Below, one piece after another: positions 14,120-26,800 of a stretch of DNA of 64,000 nucleotides. Location of the stretch: positions 6,060,072-6,124,071 of the forward strand of contig NC_132980.1 in assembly GCF_047496725.1 (NCBI RefSeq), given 5' to 3'. Under the pieces are notes generated by a model that saw only the letters and a program-made list of their open reading frames with translations, searched no databases and was not told the origin of the DNA. The position numbers were made by a program, and so were the translations under genes. Source of the stretch: Anoplolepis gracilipes (taxonomy: Eukaryota; Arthropoda; Insecta; Hymenoptera; Formicidae). Position 1 is the stretch's first letter. The number at the start of each line of letters is the position of its first letter.

Positions 14120-14939
14120 GATAATAATATAAGAGAGAGAGTTAAAAAAATTCGACGCGTATTTTTATTCAGACGAGTAATTAAAAAGTGAAAATATTGA
14201 TTTATTACGCATTGTTCGCAGAAACTCATGCATAATAATTATGACAGGCTGGAAAATCAGCTGATAGTATTATTGATATTTTCGGTCGACGCACATACGT
14301 TTATGGCGCCGCGATTGTTACATTGATTTACATCCCGGGAGGTGCTCTCTCTCTCTCTCTCTCTCAACCGGTCGGATTGTGAGAGCAAACACGTAGATGA
14401 TGAGTTTCGCTATTTTTCTCGATTTAATGATCGCGTACGTAAATATTATACATACATACATACAGGTAGAGTTTAAACGAGCAAATGAATATCTCGAGAG
14501 TTTGTCGGCCGGCAAACCGTGTAATACATACGCCTTCGCCTTCGGAGGAAGTCTGGGCGGATAAATAATATCGGTTCTCGAGAGAATATGATTGAATCGC
14601 AACCGATCATTCATTACTGCCAAGTATAAAACGTATATCGAAGAAGTGCGCCGATATCGCGTTATCGGCACCATTTATCGAGCGACGGCCGACCCACGAT
14701 TCGTTATGATAAATGGATATCTGATAAACGTCACGCTGCTTTTACATTGCAATAAAGTGCATAGCGTAAAAGCACGCCGCGCAGCTGCACGCTTGTGCAA
14801 CCTGACCTTGAAGCTATTCGACTTTCCTGCCTCGGAAAATGTCTCAAGAGTGTTAATACTTTTCGAGAATCGCGATATGTCAAATTATATATGCGTAGGA
14901 AATTTGTAAAAATTTATAGAATCGAAATTCATTTTCAAA

Positions 14940-15815
14940 AATTTATTTAATTTATAATTATTTTTTTAATATATAATAATTGTTACATTATCTTTCTGTA
15001 TAATTAACAAAATAATTAACAGACGAATAAGTTACAGTGAAAGAGAACTGTTTGCCATCATGCATGACATGTTTTTTTCTTTCTTTCACTTTCATAAATT
15101 ATCTTCTTTAATTTCTCATTTATGAAAAACAGATGGAGAATAAACAGATTTATTTTGGAAAGTGCCACTGCATTTGGCACTTTTAATATTAATTGTAAAT
15201 TTAATTAATATTTATTTATATAATTATTATTTAATTAATAAATATATATTATTATAATTATTTAATTATATATGAATTCAATTTTAATTTTAATTGTAAA
15301 TTAATTTTATATAATATATTATTTATAGAATATATTGTTTTATAGAATATTTTATTTAATATAATGCTTGTTATAACGAATAAAATATTACTTTATAGCA
15401 GTAAGATATTAGAATCAAAACATATCAAAATGATTTATGTAAATGATTAAAATAATATTTTTCATGAAAAATTTTTCTTTATTCTGAATAGTTGCAAAAA
15501 TTATTATGATATAAAAATATATTTGTCGAGAGGTTTTAAATTTTTGAAAGGATTTTACACAAGTTGAAAAATGTCTAAAAAGTAGTTAAAAAATTAAAAT
15601 AATTTCCAGATGTATATATATATATATATATATAATATTCATAAATAAGAAAGTAAAGAAGATAATTTATGAAAGCGAAAGAAAAAAAAACATGTCATAC
15701 ATGATAGCAAACAGTTCTGTTTTACTGTACTTTATTCGTATACTTTTGTTAATCATACAGAAAGGTACTGTAATAATTATGTTAAAAAAATAATTAGAAA
15801 TTAAAATAAATACCT
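14940..15815. repeat. Inverted repeat (foldback) with about 185-bp arms
   Basis: The left arm, about 14940-15125, contains AGAACTGTTTGCCATCATGC and ATGACATG. The right arm, about 15637-15815, holds the reverse complement (CATGTCATACATGATAGCAAACAGTTCT) with few mismatches. The spacer is about 510 bp and AT-rich. No coding region is present. It could be a MITE or a local inverted duplication. Confidence 0.75.
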
Positions 15816-16815
15816 TTGGCGATAATAATAATCATAAATTGTGTTTAAAGAAGCTAAATATGTTACTTTATTAATATCCTTTGGAATTGACGTATCCAAG
15901 TTAATCAAGATCTTAATGAAAATAACTAGAAGTAATCATGGAGATGATCAAAGAGAAAGTTATATGTTGCACAATAAAACGGATATCTTAATTGCTCTTA
16001 AAAATTTCCATGGAACGACAAAAAAAATGCTATTAACGTCCGAGTAGATCTTCTGTAGGTAATAATAATTTTCTCCCGCTTTCCCGAATAAAACTATGCG
16101 TTTTTCGACTGTGCAATTATCGCATTCGCAAATATGTAATTCGCGAGAGATCCCCAGAAATCGGCCGGCTTCTTCGTCGACGGATAACCACCGTTATAAC
16201 ACGCTTGACCTGAATTATTTTTGCTGCAATGGACGGCCATTGTGTCGCGAATGGACTTTCGAACGCGCGATCTTTTACTCTTCATTTATTGCACGTACTA
16301 AATCGATACATACATATATGTATGCGAAATTACAGCTGCGTGGAATCGATAAAATAGAACGGCATAAATAGAAATGCAATAGTACGGACAATTTTTTCGA
16401 CGATCTCGAAGCTGTCTGAAATTTATTTAATAAGAACAAAAAAAAATTGCACGATTTTTAAAATTTTTATTTGCTAAATAAATAAGAAGATACAGATAGA
16501 GAATAAATAGCTTTATTTTGAAAGATATATCATTGCATTTGATAGTTTTAATGTTAATTGTAAATTTAATTTCAATATTACTTAATTAATATTTATTTAT
16601 ATAATTATTATTTAATTAATAAGTATATATATGTATTATAATAATTATTTAATTATATATATTAATTCAATTTTAATTTTAATTGTAATTGTAAATTAAT
16701 TTTATATAATACATTATTTATATAATACTCTATGTAATATTTTAATATAATATAATATAATATATTATTTTACATAATATTTTATTTAATACAATGCTTA
16801 TAACGAATAAAATAA
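15120..16815. repeat. Direct repeat pair, about 270-340 bp (15120-15390 and 16480-16815)
   Basis: Both copies share GGAGAATAAACAG/TAGAGAATAAATAG, TTAATTGTAAATTTAATT, the TATTTATATAATTATTATTTAATTAATAA stretch (given in parts), and end near GCTTATAACGAATAAAAT. The second copy is longer through AT expansions. One copy is the spacer of the foldback at 14940-15815. Confidence 0.65.
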
Positions 16816-17600
16816 ATGTCTATAAAATTTTCAAATTATCGTTGGAATCCAATAAAACTATGAGATCTACGGGGCACTGATCAAATGGTATTTTAATTGC
16901 ATTTCCGGCTATATCTTCAAGGACTTTCGCTTGCCGCAAACAATTGCTCAACTCATACTTAATTAGTAGACAGATAATTAACTAGTACTCGGAAATGTAT
17001 TTAATCGATCTATATATACGAGACATTAGACCGCGAATGCTTCCTCTCTTCTCGTACGCTTCCGTAGCTTCCAGACAAATATTGACACATCAACGAACGA
17101 TGATGGAGCTGTCACACATCCTTTGAAGCTACTGACCGTCCGCGAGAGCACACAAAGACCGGCACGGCGGGACGAGTTTATTTACCTCGGTTATTCTTTT
17201 ACGCCTCCGAGCGATTTAGTAGCAATTAGCGTAGCTCGTTATTACGCTATTATCTTCTGAGAGCAAATTGCTAGAACGACATTAGCGTTTTTGTCGTTGA
17301 CTTTTGTTTCAAACGTTAGGCTCGAGCATTTTCTCTTTTCATTTGCAAAAAGATCTCATTTATTCATTATATAAGTACAGATTATATTAAAAGTATATAT
17401 ATATATATATTTATATACAAAATTATTCTCACATTATTTATTTATATATTTTAATATATTCAATGTAAGTCATAGGGATAATTAAATTATGGGCAATTAA
17501 TTTTGTGTGTACATATATGTTCATAAATTAAATTTTTTTCTTTCTTCAAGAACTATTTCGAGAAAATTAATTCTATCGATGCCTTTCTTTTCTCTTTTAG
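15816..17600. other. Region just upstream of the first coding exon of gene 1
   Basis: It holds the second copy of a direct repeat (16480-16815) and a GC-richer stretch at 17030-17340. It ends in a polypyrimidine tract and AG at 17600. The first 5' UTR exon of gene 1 should lie here or further upstream; no TATA/initiator pair is clear enough to name. Confidence 0.4.
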
Positions 17601-17661
17601 GCTGAAGAAATCAATCATATCATAGCCATGAACCTCGCGCTGCATGGATTTTTGCTGCAGG
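17601..17661 (+). CDS. Gene 1 first coding exon: 5' UTR tail and start of signal peptide
   Basis: A strong polypyrimidine/AG acceptor (ending at 17600) precedes 27 nt of leader. ATG at 17628 opens MNLALHGFLLQ, and the donor AGG|GTAAGT follows at 17662. The exon ends in phase 1. Joined to the exon at 45308 it completes a convincing signal peptide. That fit, rather than length, is the support for this exon, because the intron between them is 27.6 kb. The acceptor shows there must be at least one further non-coding exon upstream. Confidence 0.72.
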
Positions 17662-17789
17662 GTAAGTTCTGCAATTTTCTGCGAATTAAATTAATAAACG
17701 ACAATAATTGTAAGTTGAGGTTGGAGATAAGCTCCAATAATAAATAAAACGCAAACTTATTTATTATTCAACTTTTTTATATAAATCAA

Positions 17790-17820
<31 letters not shown>

Positions 17821-20800
17821 TATAGAGATTAAAAAAAAATGAAATATTCCAATTTTATGCAAAATATAATTAGGACGAGATAAAATACTTTTGTTTAGCA
17901 AAGAGATTAAATTCGTCATTAATTTTTAATTCGTTTCCGCACTTTGCGACTGTCACCCCCGTATTCGTACGCAGATGACATTTTTCCCTCCGCGGGGAGA
18001 GGACGCATAAAATTCCCATGATAAAATCAGTCTCCGTCATTGCAGAGAGATTAACTTAATAACTCGTGATCGACAATTGTCCTCGAGAAACGCCTGGTTC
18101 GCTAACTGGGTTTTCGTGCCGAGACCACGGTGTTTCCTATGCAAACGTAAATAGGCGGCCAGCGATCAGCTGGTACGGTTCAGGAATCGCGAATGAATCG
18201 CGAGAGGCCGAAAATAGTGTGACACGCCGGGAGAATCGCGAATGAATCTCCTCGCAGAATAATAGCAGGCTGCGCATTCTCTAGAAAATTATATGGAAAA
18301 TTTGGAATTCTCTGAAAAATTTCTTTCCTACCTGAAAAGGTCAAGAAATCTCATAGGATTTTATTGGGACTCGGAAAATTGAAAAAAACATCTCTTTGAT
18401 TATTTTAACTGTCATGTTTATTTAATTATTTGATAATTTTAATTATCACTTTTATTTAAATGCTTCTTATTTATGAAAAAATTGTGTCAAAAAATCTTTA
18501 AAAATATTCTCTTTACCTGGAATTTCGGACAAAAATGTCTAGAAGGTCAGGAAATTTTTAGGAAATTTTTTTACAAGATTCGAGCACCTTTTCGAGAAAA
18601 CTATGAATAATAATATTACAAAGATATAAATTAAAAAGTAAATAAGGAAGAAAAAGAGTTAACGTAAGAGTATGGCCGAACGTGTAAATTTACGCGAGGA
18701 CTACAGTGAGGAACATACCGCACACAATAATCGGCGCCGAGAAGATTGGAGGACGAGAAGATAATTCACGACATACCACAGGCATTCTGTCTATAAATCG
18801 CATAAGCGCTTCGTCAGACCACCGGCTGAGACCACGAAATATAAAATGCAAATCCCGCATGTTTTCACACATGTTGCGTACCTGCAGGCTAGCCAGACAA
18901 AGTGCGATAAAGTATTTCTTAAGCATAATTAATGGAATTTTTATTAAGAAACATATACAGAATATTACAATAAATTTTCTTTGGGCTGTTTTATTTTTTA
19001 CTATTTTTTTATTTTATTATTTTTATTTTTATTATCTTAAGCTCGTTTAAAAAATATCATTGTTTTTGTATAAAGATGAAATTATTTAAGTCTTCTTTTA
19101 TGATCATTTATTTTATTATTTTTTATTTATTTATAATATAACATAACTTGTACTTTACTGTATAAACCGAATAAATGCAATAAATTTTCTTTGGGCATAA
19201 ATTATTTTATTTTTTTACTATTTTTTACTTTATTATTTTTTAATTTTTTTTATTATTTTAAGCTCGTTTAAAAAATATCATTGTTTTCGTACAAAGATGA
19301 AATTATTTAAGTCTTCTTCTATGATAATTTATTTTTTATTTATTCATAATATAACATAACTTGTACTTCACTGTATAAACTCAGACCAATTTCTAAACAA
19401 AACTTTAACTTCTAGAAAATCGTGAAAGCAGAAAACTACATGAGCATAAAAAATTTATGTGAAACATAAAATTCAAAATAAAACTATAAAAAATTAAAAT
19501 CAAAATGATAATTGTATTATTTGTAAAGTAAAGAAATTTCTTTTGATTTATCCTATGTATCGTTAAATTGATCTGGCTTTATAGAGGCGGTCATTTAATT
19601 TTCCCGAACTACGATAAGTGACGTTCGATGTTAGATAAATAAAAGATTGGAATCAAATCCGCCTACGTATTTTGCGATAATAAATGCGAATATATATGTG
19701 TATGGGCCCGTAATAATCGAGACGACTCCGACTGCATGACGCATCGGGCAAATATATATGCGATTCTACACGTTCCGCATAAAAGATACTGTCTATTGAA
19801 ACCCCGACGACGACGGAATGCGGCCTCGTGGGATATCCATGCGGGAAACGTACGTATGCATCGCGGTCGAAACACGTGGGATGTCCGAGCATCATCCACT
19901 TGTTTGCGCGTTTTTATTGTAGCTCGCTTCTCCTACAGCAAAGTTTTCTTTGACAATTTACGAGCTTTCGTCCGCTAAGACGGCATGCAATTTTGTGTTC
20001 GATAAATCTGAACCCTGAATTGATAAAAAGGATAGTCGAAAATATACACTTTAGTTTTTATCCTATTTTTTTAGAAATATCCTATATTTTTTGACAGTTG
20101 CTGAAAATCATATGTATTTTATTTATATGAAAATTATATATATTTTATTTATATGATTAAAATAAAAAATATTGTATATTTATTATTATTATTATTATTG
20201 CACATAATCCTCGCCTTTCGGCTTAGGATAACTTTCCAGTCTGTTCATACATATTAATTTTTAAACAAACCACATTTCACTTACTACATATTTGAAAATT
20301 TGAACATCTTACTAACTAAATTCTTAAACCAATTGTAAGTTCCCCAAACCAATTACAAATTCAAATTCTCCATCACATTCAAACTAAATTAATTTAATTT
20401 AATTAAACTCAGAATTAACACTAAAATTAAAAATCAAATTAAAATTAACATCAAAATCAAAATTAAAAATTAAAATTAAAATTAAAATTATACTTAAATT
20501 AAAATTAAAATTAAACTTAAAATCAAAATTACAATCCAAATTAGCTCCGAATCACAACTTCATAATTTAAATTAAAGTTTAAATTAAAGCCAAAATCGAA
20601 ATTAAGATCAGAGTTCAAAATTAAATCAAATCAATTCAATCAAATCAATTAAATTACATCAAATCAAATTAAATCATATTAAATTAAAACAAAATTAACA
20701 TTAAAATTAAAATTAAAATTAAAATTAAAATTAAAATCAAATCAAATCAAATCAAATCAAATCAAATCAAATCAAATCAACATTTCAGTTGCACCTGAGA

Positions 20801-23800
20801 TTATAGACTATTCCATAGTCTCTGAGAACTATAAACTATATAAAATCCATAAAGATAGCGATATATAAAATAAAATATAATATAATATGATATATATAGA
20901 CTCAATCAAATCATAATCAAAATACAATAAAATACGATAAAATAAGATAAAATAAAATAAAATAAATAAAATAATATACTATATGTAAAATATAATATAA
21001 TCGAACAGTCAACTAGTCAAGTAATCAAATAATCAAACTTATGCATTATCTATATAAAAAAATATTGTATATAAAAAGAGGAATTATTTTGGGATAAATT
21101 TTCTTTTGCTTTGCCACGTGAATCAAATTACATGTTAAATTCGCAGAAAAGCAGACAAAATATATCGTTATCTCCGTGATTATCACATGTGATTCTGTTC
21201 TAATACATACATGTTATTTTTACTTTCTTTTTTTTTTCTCTGTATAATCTCGAAATATTTTGCACACAATCGCTGCATAAAATTTCAGATTTATAATTGA
21301 TTCAAGTTTGTGTATTCAATTTCGAATCGTGGAAGAGAATTCAAAAATACAATTCTCTCAATCGCAATATCGTATCAATTTTAAATATACTAATCGAATT
21401 GCAATAAATGAACTTTAAATGTCAAAAACACGACAAGAAGAAAACTTGGCGAGACTGTATTTATAGATGAAAGATGTTTCGCGCAAAAAGTCGTTTTGCA
21501 TTTTCAGCCTACGCGAAAGACGGCGGCAAAATCAAAAGAGGAGAAAGAGAGAAGCCTTTTCTCGATATCTCTACTCTAACATAAGTTGAAACACGGAGTT
21601 AAAGGAGGTCAAATAGTTGGCGAGAAAAGACACGCTGCTCGTCTCTCGCAGACAGAGATCGATCAACGTCTGATCACTCTTTGCGTTTATGCCTGCGAGG
21701 GCGTTCGTTGATGAAAACTCGTTTGTATGAAGAAAGTTGCTGCTTACGGTGAAGCACGTTGGTAATTCGCATCGCGAGAGTAAACGGAGAGTAAACGCGG
21801 AAAACACGCGAGGCATTTGCGCCTCGGGAGAATCATTCATTTACGATTCCGTTATGTGGCGGACGTGTATTTTATCCTACAGCGCCATGTTAATCCGGCA
21901 GAAAATACTTTTACTTACTCGCGTTTAATATTATATTATATGTTTCTCAGTAATTGAGACTTTATTTTATTTTCGGTAAAATTTAAAACTTTTTAATTTT
22001 TATTTTTATTTATTTATTTAATTTATTTTAGTTTTAACTTTAATTTTAAATTTAAATAAATATAAATTAAATATATAAATATAATATTAATATAAATACA
22101 ATATAAGTGTAAGTTTAAGAAATATAAATTAAATATTAATTTAATAAAAATTGAAATATAAAATTAAAAATAATTATTGAATAAAGAGATCTGCCTTTTT
22201 TCAAAGTCTTGCGACGCGCTTATGTCATTGATATGATTTCTTGCTTTTTATAATGCAATTACATAACAGTTAGAAGATTCTTGAAAAAGATGGGAAAAAT
22301 AATTAATTTTAAGACTTCTGTGAGTTAATCGAGCGCGAACATAAGTCGACGTGTTATTCCAATAATGCGAAGATGAATTTCTTTTATATAATTCTGTGTA
22401 ATCTTTAATGCGCTTTTCATTTGACATATGTATGTACAATGCAAACGATTGGCTTTCACTTCGTTCATGTTCGATCGAGTTGCGATACGCAATAATCGAA
22501 AATTCACATTCATTCTGCGAACACAGACATCCGATTCGAATACAATTGTCGTTGTATTTGAATTATCGCCGCATTCAAATGAGAAACCTTTCGCGAAATG
22601 TATATAATTTTTCATACAATTATTTTTCTGAAAATTTTACTATTATATATTTGCAGAGAGAAGCACTAAACTTGCAAATCGCGAATTTTAATGGCATGTA
22701 ATAATGTGGAATTATTACTTTACAAATGTCGTAATAATGTCTTTTTTTTATGGTATGTATAATACTGTAACAGATACCGGACAGATCTGTCAAAAATCGA
22801 GATAGACAACAGCTGATTCGAGAGTTTAATCGCGTTGATACAGATTTCTTCGACTTCTGTCTCTTTCCTCTCTTCTTTTCTTTCCCTCTCTCCTTCGGTG
22901 TCTCACTTTTCTTCTTACGTAACCGCGTAACTCCGGCGCAAGGATGCGGTTAGACCTTTCGAAGCGTGTCTCTCTTGGTGCCGATGTCACGTAAGCGTAC
23001 ATTAGTCAGTCACGATCTTAATTTCACTCTGTCACGTGGTCGGACAATTATCGTACACGGTCGGGCACGCACTTTTCGCGACAAGGTTTAAAATCGAGAA
23101 ATTAAATAGTGAATGACGATCGAATTGCTTTAGCTTAGTAATTTGCACCTGTCAATGTTATTTTAACAATAAGAATTATACAGAATTATTTGAGAATTTT
23201 TTGTTGTTCAAGAAAATGAAATTAAAAACAAATCGCATATAATTTGTTTGAAATATTTTTTAGCAAATTGCTGAAAGCAATTTTAATAATTAAATTATTT
23301 AAGCCGATTAAGTTAATCGGAATTTGATGAATCTAGAATAAGAGATAGATAAAGAATATAAATTTATTTTAATTATTCAGATTTGCTTAAAAAAACATTT
23401 TCAAAGTATTTTATCAATATTATTAAAATACTATGAATATTCTACTTTGATTTTCGATTGAAAAATGTATTTAAGATACCTTTATAATATTTTTTTAAAT
23501 ACACTATATTAATATTAATCGCATAAAATGAATGATCTGTAAAATTTTAAATCGACTGTCAATAGATACCGACTGTAAATTAATAAACTTTTTTTTAATT
23601 CGATTCAAGGAAAGGAACAATTTGTCTAAATTAAATGTTGAATCAAACAAAATCTTGAAATGTCATGGGCTGAAATATTTCTCGCGCGAGAAAACCAACT
23701 TGCAACTCCGTCGAGGAAAACAGCCGCAAAAATTCTCAAACGCTTTCATCGATCTTTCAAATATAAATAATGATTTAATTTATTGATAGATGGATACGTT

Positions 23801-26800
23801 ATGATTTATACTCCAACTGAATATCGAAATCCGATAGTAAAGATAAAATTACGTAAGGATAATATGTATAACAAAGTTGAGCGATACAAATGTGGATAAA
23901 TGAAATGTTTCCCGACACCTTCGTCCACTATACTTTCTTTTCTTAAATGTAGGTCAATCGACTCAATCCGTAAAACGCGTTCTTAGGTTGCGATAGCAAC
24001 GCCCAGGTATCTTTTGCGAAATAATAATTATAGTAAAAGAGTTTCTCTATATTCGCAAAAAAATTTTTTTTCAACGCCACATTATTTTTAGCTTGAATAT
24101 TATATTTATAATAATAATAATGTCACAAAAATATTTATGCAAATTTTAGATAGCGAAACCATCGTTTCGCCTGTTCGAATAAAGCATGTTCGCTCTTAGT
24201 TCTTTAAATTATAAATTTACTATAATTATCGGTGGTTAAATTTAATTGTCTCTCTCGAAACATTTATAAGCTTGCAACACCATAAAAAAATATTTAACAT
24301 TTAGAAATAAATTTGCTGCAATTTCCCGATCTTAATTTTTTTTTTCGCGAAGGAACGAACTTCTGAATGCCAATCACGTCGCATGACATCTTTGATGACT
24401 CGGGATCCTATCTACGGATTTATCTGTGCACACCTGTGTCGGCCATTTGTGAACGCTCATCTTCTCATCCGTCACGAATTCTTTTCAGCGATTTTGCGAA
24501 AGGCAGAAAGTTGAACCCACTGAAATCCAAGCATTTATTTTGCGAAAAGTTAAAAATTATAATCTCTGATTTTAAATGTTTAAAATTAAATGTCTAAATC
24601 TTATAAAACAATTAATTTCCTTTTCAATATTTTCTATCACATAATTTACATAATTTACATGAGATTTATAATTCGTAGATTAGGGATTTAATTTTTTTAT
24701 TTGAAAATAGAAAATTACTTTAAACATTTACTCAAATTGAATCACGCGAACCATTTAATGAATTTCCATTCTCTATTCTCGAGCTGAGAGGAAGTACGGA
24801 AACGATGTGCGTGAACGCATCTGTCTTCTCTTGTTGATTGCAATTAATATCCGTCGACACGGCAATACAATGTAGCTTCTTTCACCGAAGGCTTCAAACT
24901 TTGCATGCAGCGACCTTTCCTCTCTTTCCCGCCTTTCCCTTCAAAATTTCTCTCATTACTTCCTGCAGCAGCGATGCAATAGTGTCTTACAGAAAGTCCT
25001 TAGACAAAACTTTTCAATAAACAGACAATTATTAGTAAAAAATATTTGTTAAGTTTAATATATACATTTTATTAAAAAATTAAAAACTTTAAACTCTTTA
25101 TTTTTTGACATTTAAATTAAATTAAATTAAATTAAATTAAATTAAATTTTTTTAACTAAAATGAAAAAATTAATCTAATCTTGAATAAATTTTTAAAAGA
25201 ATTATCTCCTGGATTTTAATCAAAGTCGGTGCGATTTTTTTTAAATTATATTACTATTACATATATCTAAAAAGATAACAAAGTTTAATTGTAGTTATAT
25301 GTTTATCATTGGTTGCAATTCGACTTTTGTCAGAGTTCGGATGTCCGTTCATTCTCAGCTTTTATGCTTTCAGTAGCGCGAGAGACCGGGAGAGGAGGGA
25401 GGAGGGGAGGGAGATGGGGAAGGTCGATGCCCTCGCGCGTTCCAAGATTGCATTTTATCCTTGTGCACTTACATACACGCGCGAAAACCGCAACCGCGGA
25501 AAAGGCGCCCGTTCCTTTCCACGGTTTTTCTCGGTTGTAACGCAATGTTAGTGACTCCCGTTAGGGGCTCTCGTTATTATAGTATAACCGGGGAAAAGTT
25601 GCGCCTTTTAAACGCGTCCTTGTCTTGCGCGCGCGAGCCGTTACCGGACGTGAGATTAATTTCGATTTTTGCATTCCGGTCACACTGGCCGGTTTGTAAT
25701 ATCCTGCGGCCGTTATTTATACTTCCATTGGAATTCCGAGACATTTTTTCGCATATCTGACTAATTGCCTAGCGCTTATATCACTGAGAGATTTCAGCTA
25801 TTACGGCACGATCTAAAAATTCTACCTTCAGTCTTTAATCCTTTTCAGACCTCAATATATTTATTTATTTATTATTATTATTATTATTTATTATTTATTA
25901 TTACTAAATGATGCGTATGTGTGTATATTGTTGTATATTTTACTTTTTTTAAAATGTATATGGTTTTTGAAAGCTCTACTGGCAATATACCAATAATGAT
26001 TGACAGATTATAAAATTTCAAATGAAAAAACGGATTAATAATTAATGTATTACTTTATTAAAAAAATTAATTCATTTTAGAAGGAAAATATTCGTTTCTA
26101 TAAAGATTCTTATATACGCTTTCTCCCTTCGAATACATTTCAGATTTCTAAACGCAAATTGATCACTGGAATAAGTGTACCATCTATGGGATTTTCTCGA
26201 CGAAGCACGCACGAATAATAAGAAGCTAGGTATGCAAATTTTTATTGTTTAGCATCATAAAGAGGGAAATATATGGCGCCACGCGTATATCGACAGTCTC
26301 GGGAAAGAAGACAATCCAATTAATATCTCCGCTCGAAGCATGAACAATTTTAATTAATGCATAACGCCCGAAAGAAAGACAATGGAGTGTCTTCTTTCAC
26401 GCAACTTTGCCGTTTATTAGCCGCTCTCTTTTTTTTTTCTTTCACAGAAATAGTCTTTTTATATCACCGTGGCGTGAAAACTATCAGGCGATTAACTATT
26501 GATTTTAATAAAAATAATGCGATATTTGGATTAGAAAAAACAAAGAAAAATATATGGTGATAAAGCAATAAAATATATATGTATAAAATTAATATATTAA
26601 TAACAATTGAGGATATTTTTTATAATTAATATATATAAATTTAAAAAATTAAATAATAACATTAAAAATTAATATATATTAATAAAAATTAAGAATATTT
26701 TTTGTGCTTCTTAAATGTATGATAGACATGTGTGTTGTTTAAGAAAGACAGATCTCTCGATCTGTCGCTCTCTTTTATGTAAATTGCATGCTACTTGTAG

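Noticed and set aside
13695..14132. 145-codon frame starting and ending in poly-lysine
   Set aside because: Both ends are translations of poly-A tracts, the middle has no recognisable domain, and its start lies in NUMT flank.
15841..16047. 68-codon frame next to the foldback arm
   Set aside because: The first codon is GTG, there are no recognised motifs, and it sits in repeat-derived sequence. No evidence of a coding exon.
18260..18610. AT-rich segment resembling the foldback family at first sight
   Set aside because: The termini CCTGGTGAAAAA are missing and the internal matches are limited to A/T runs.
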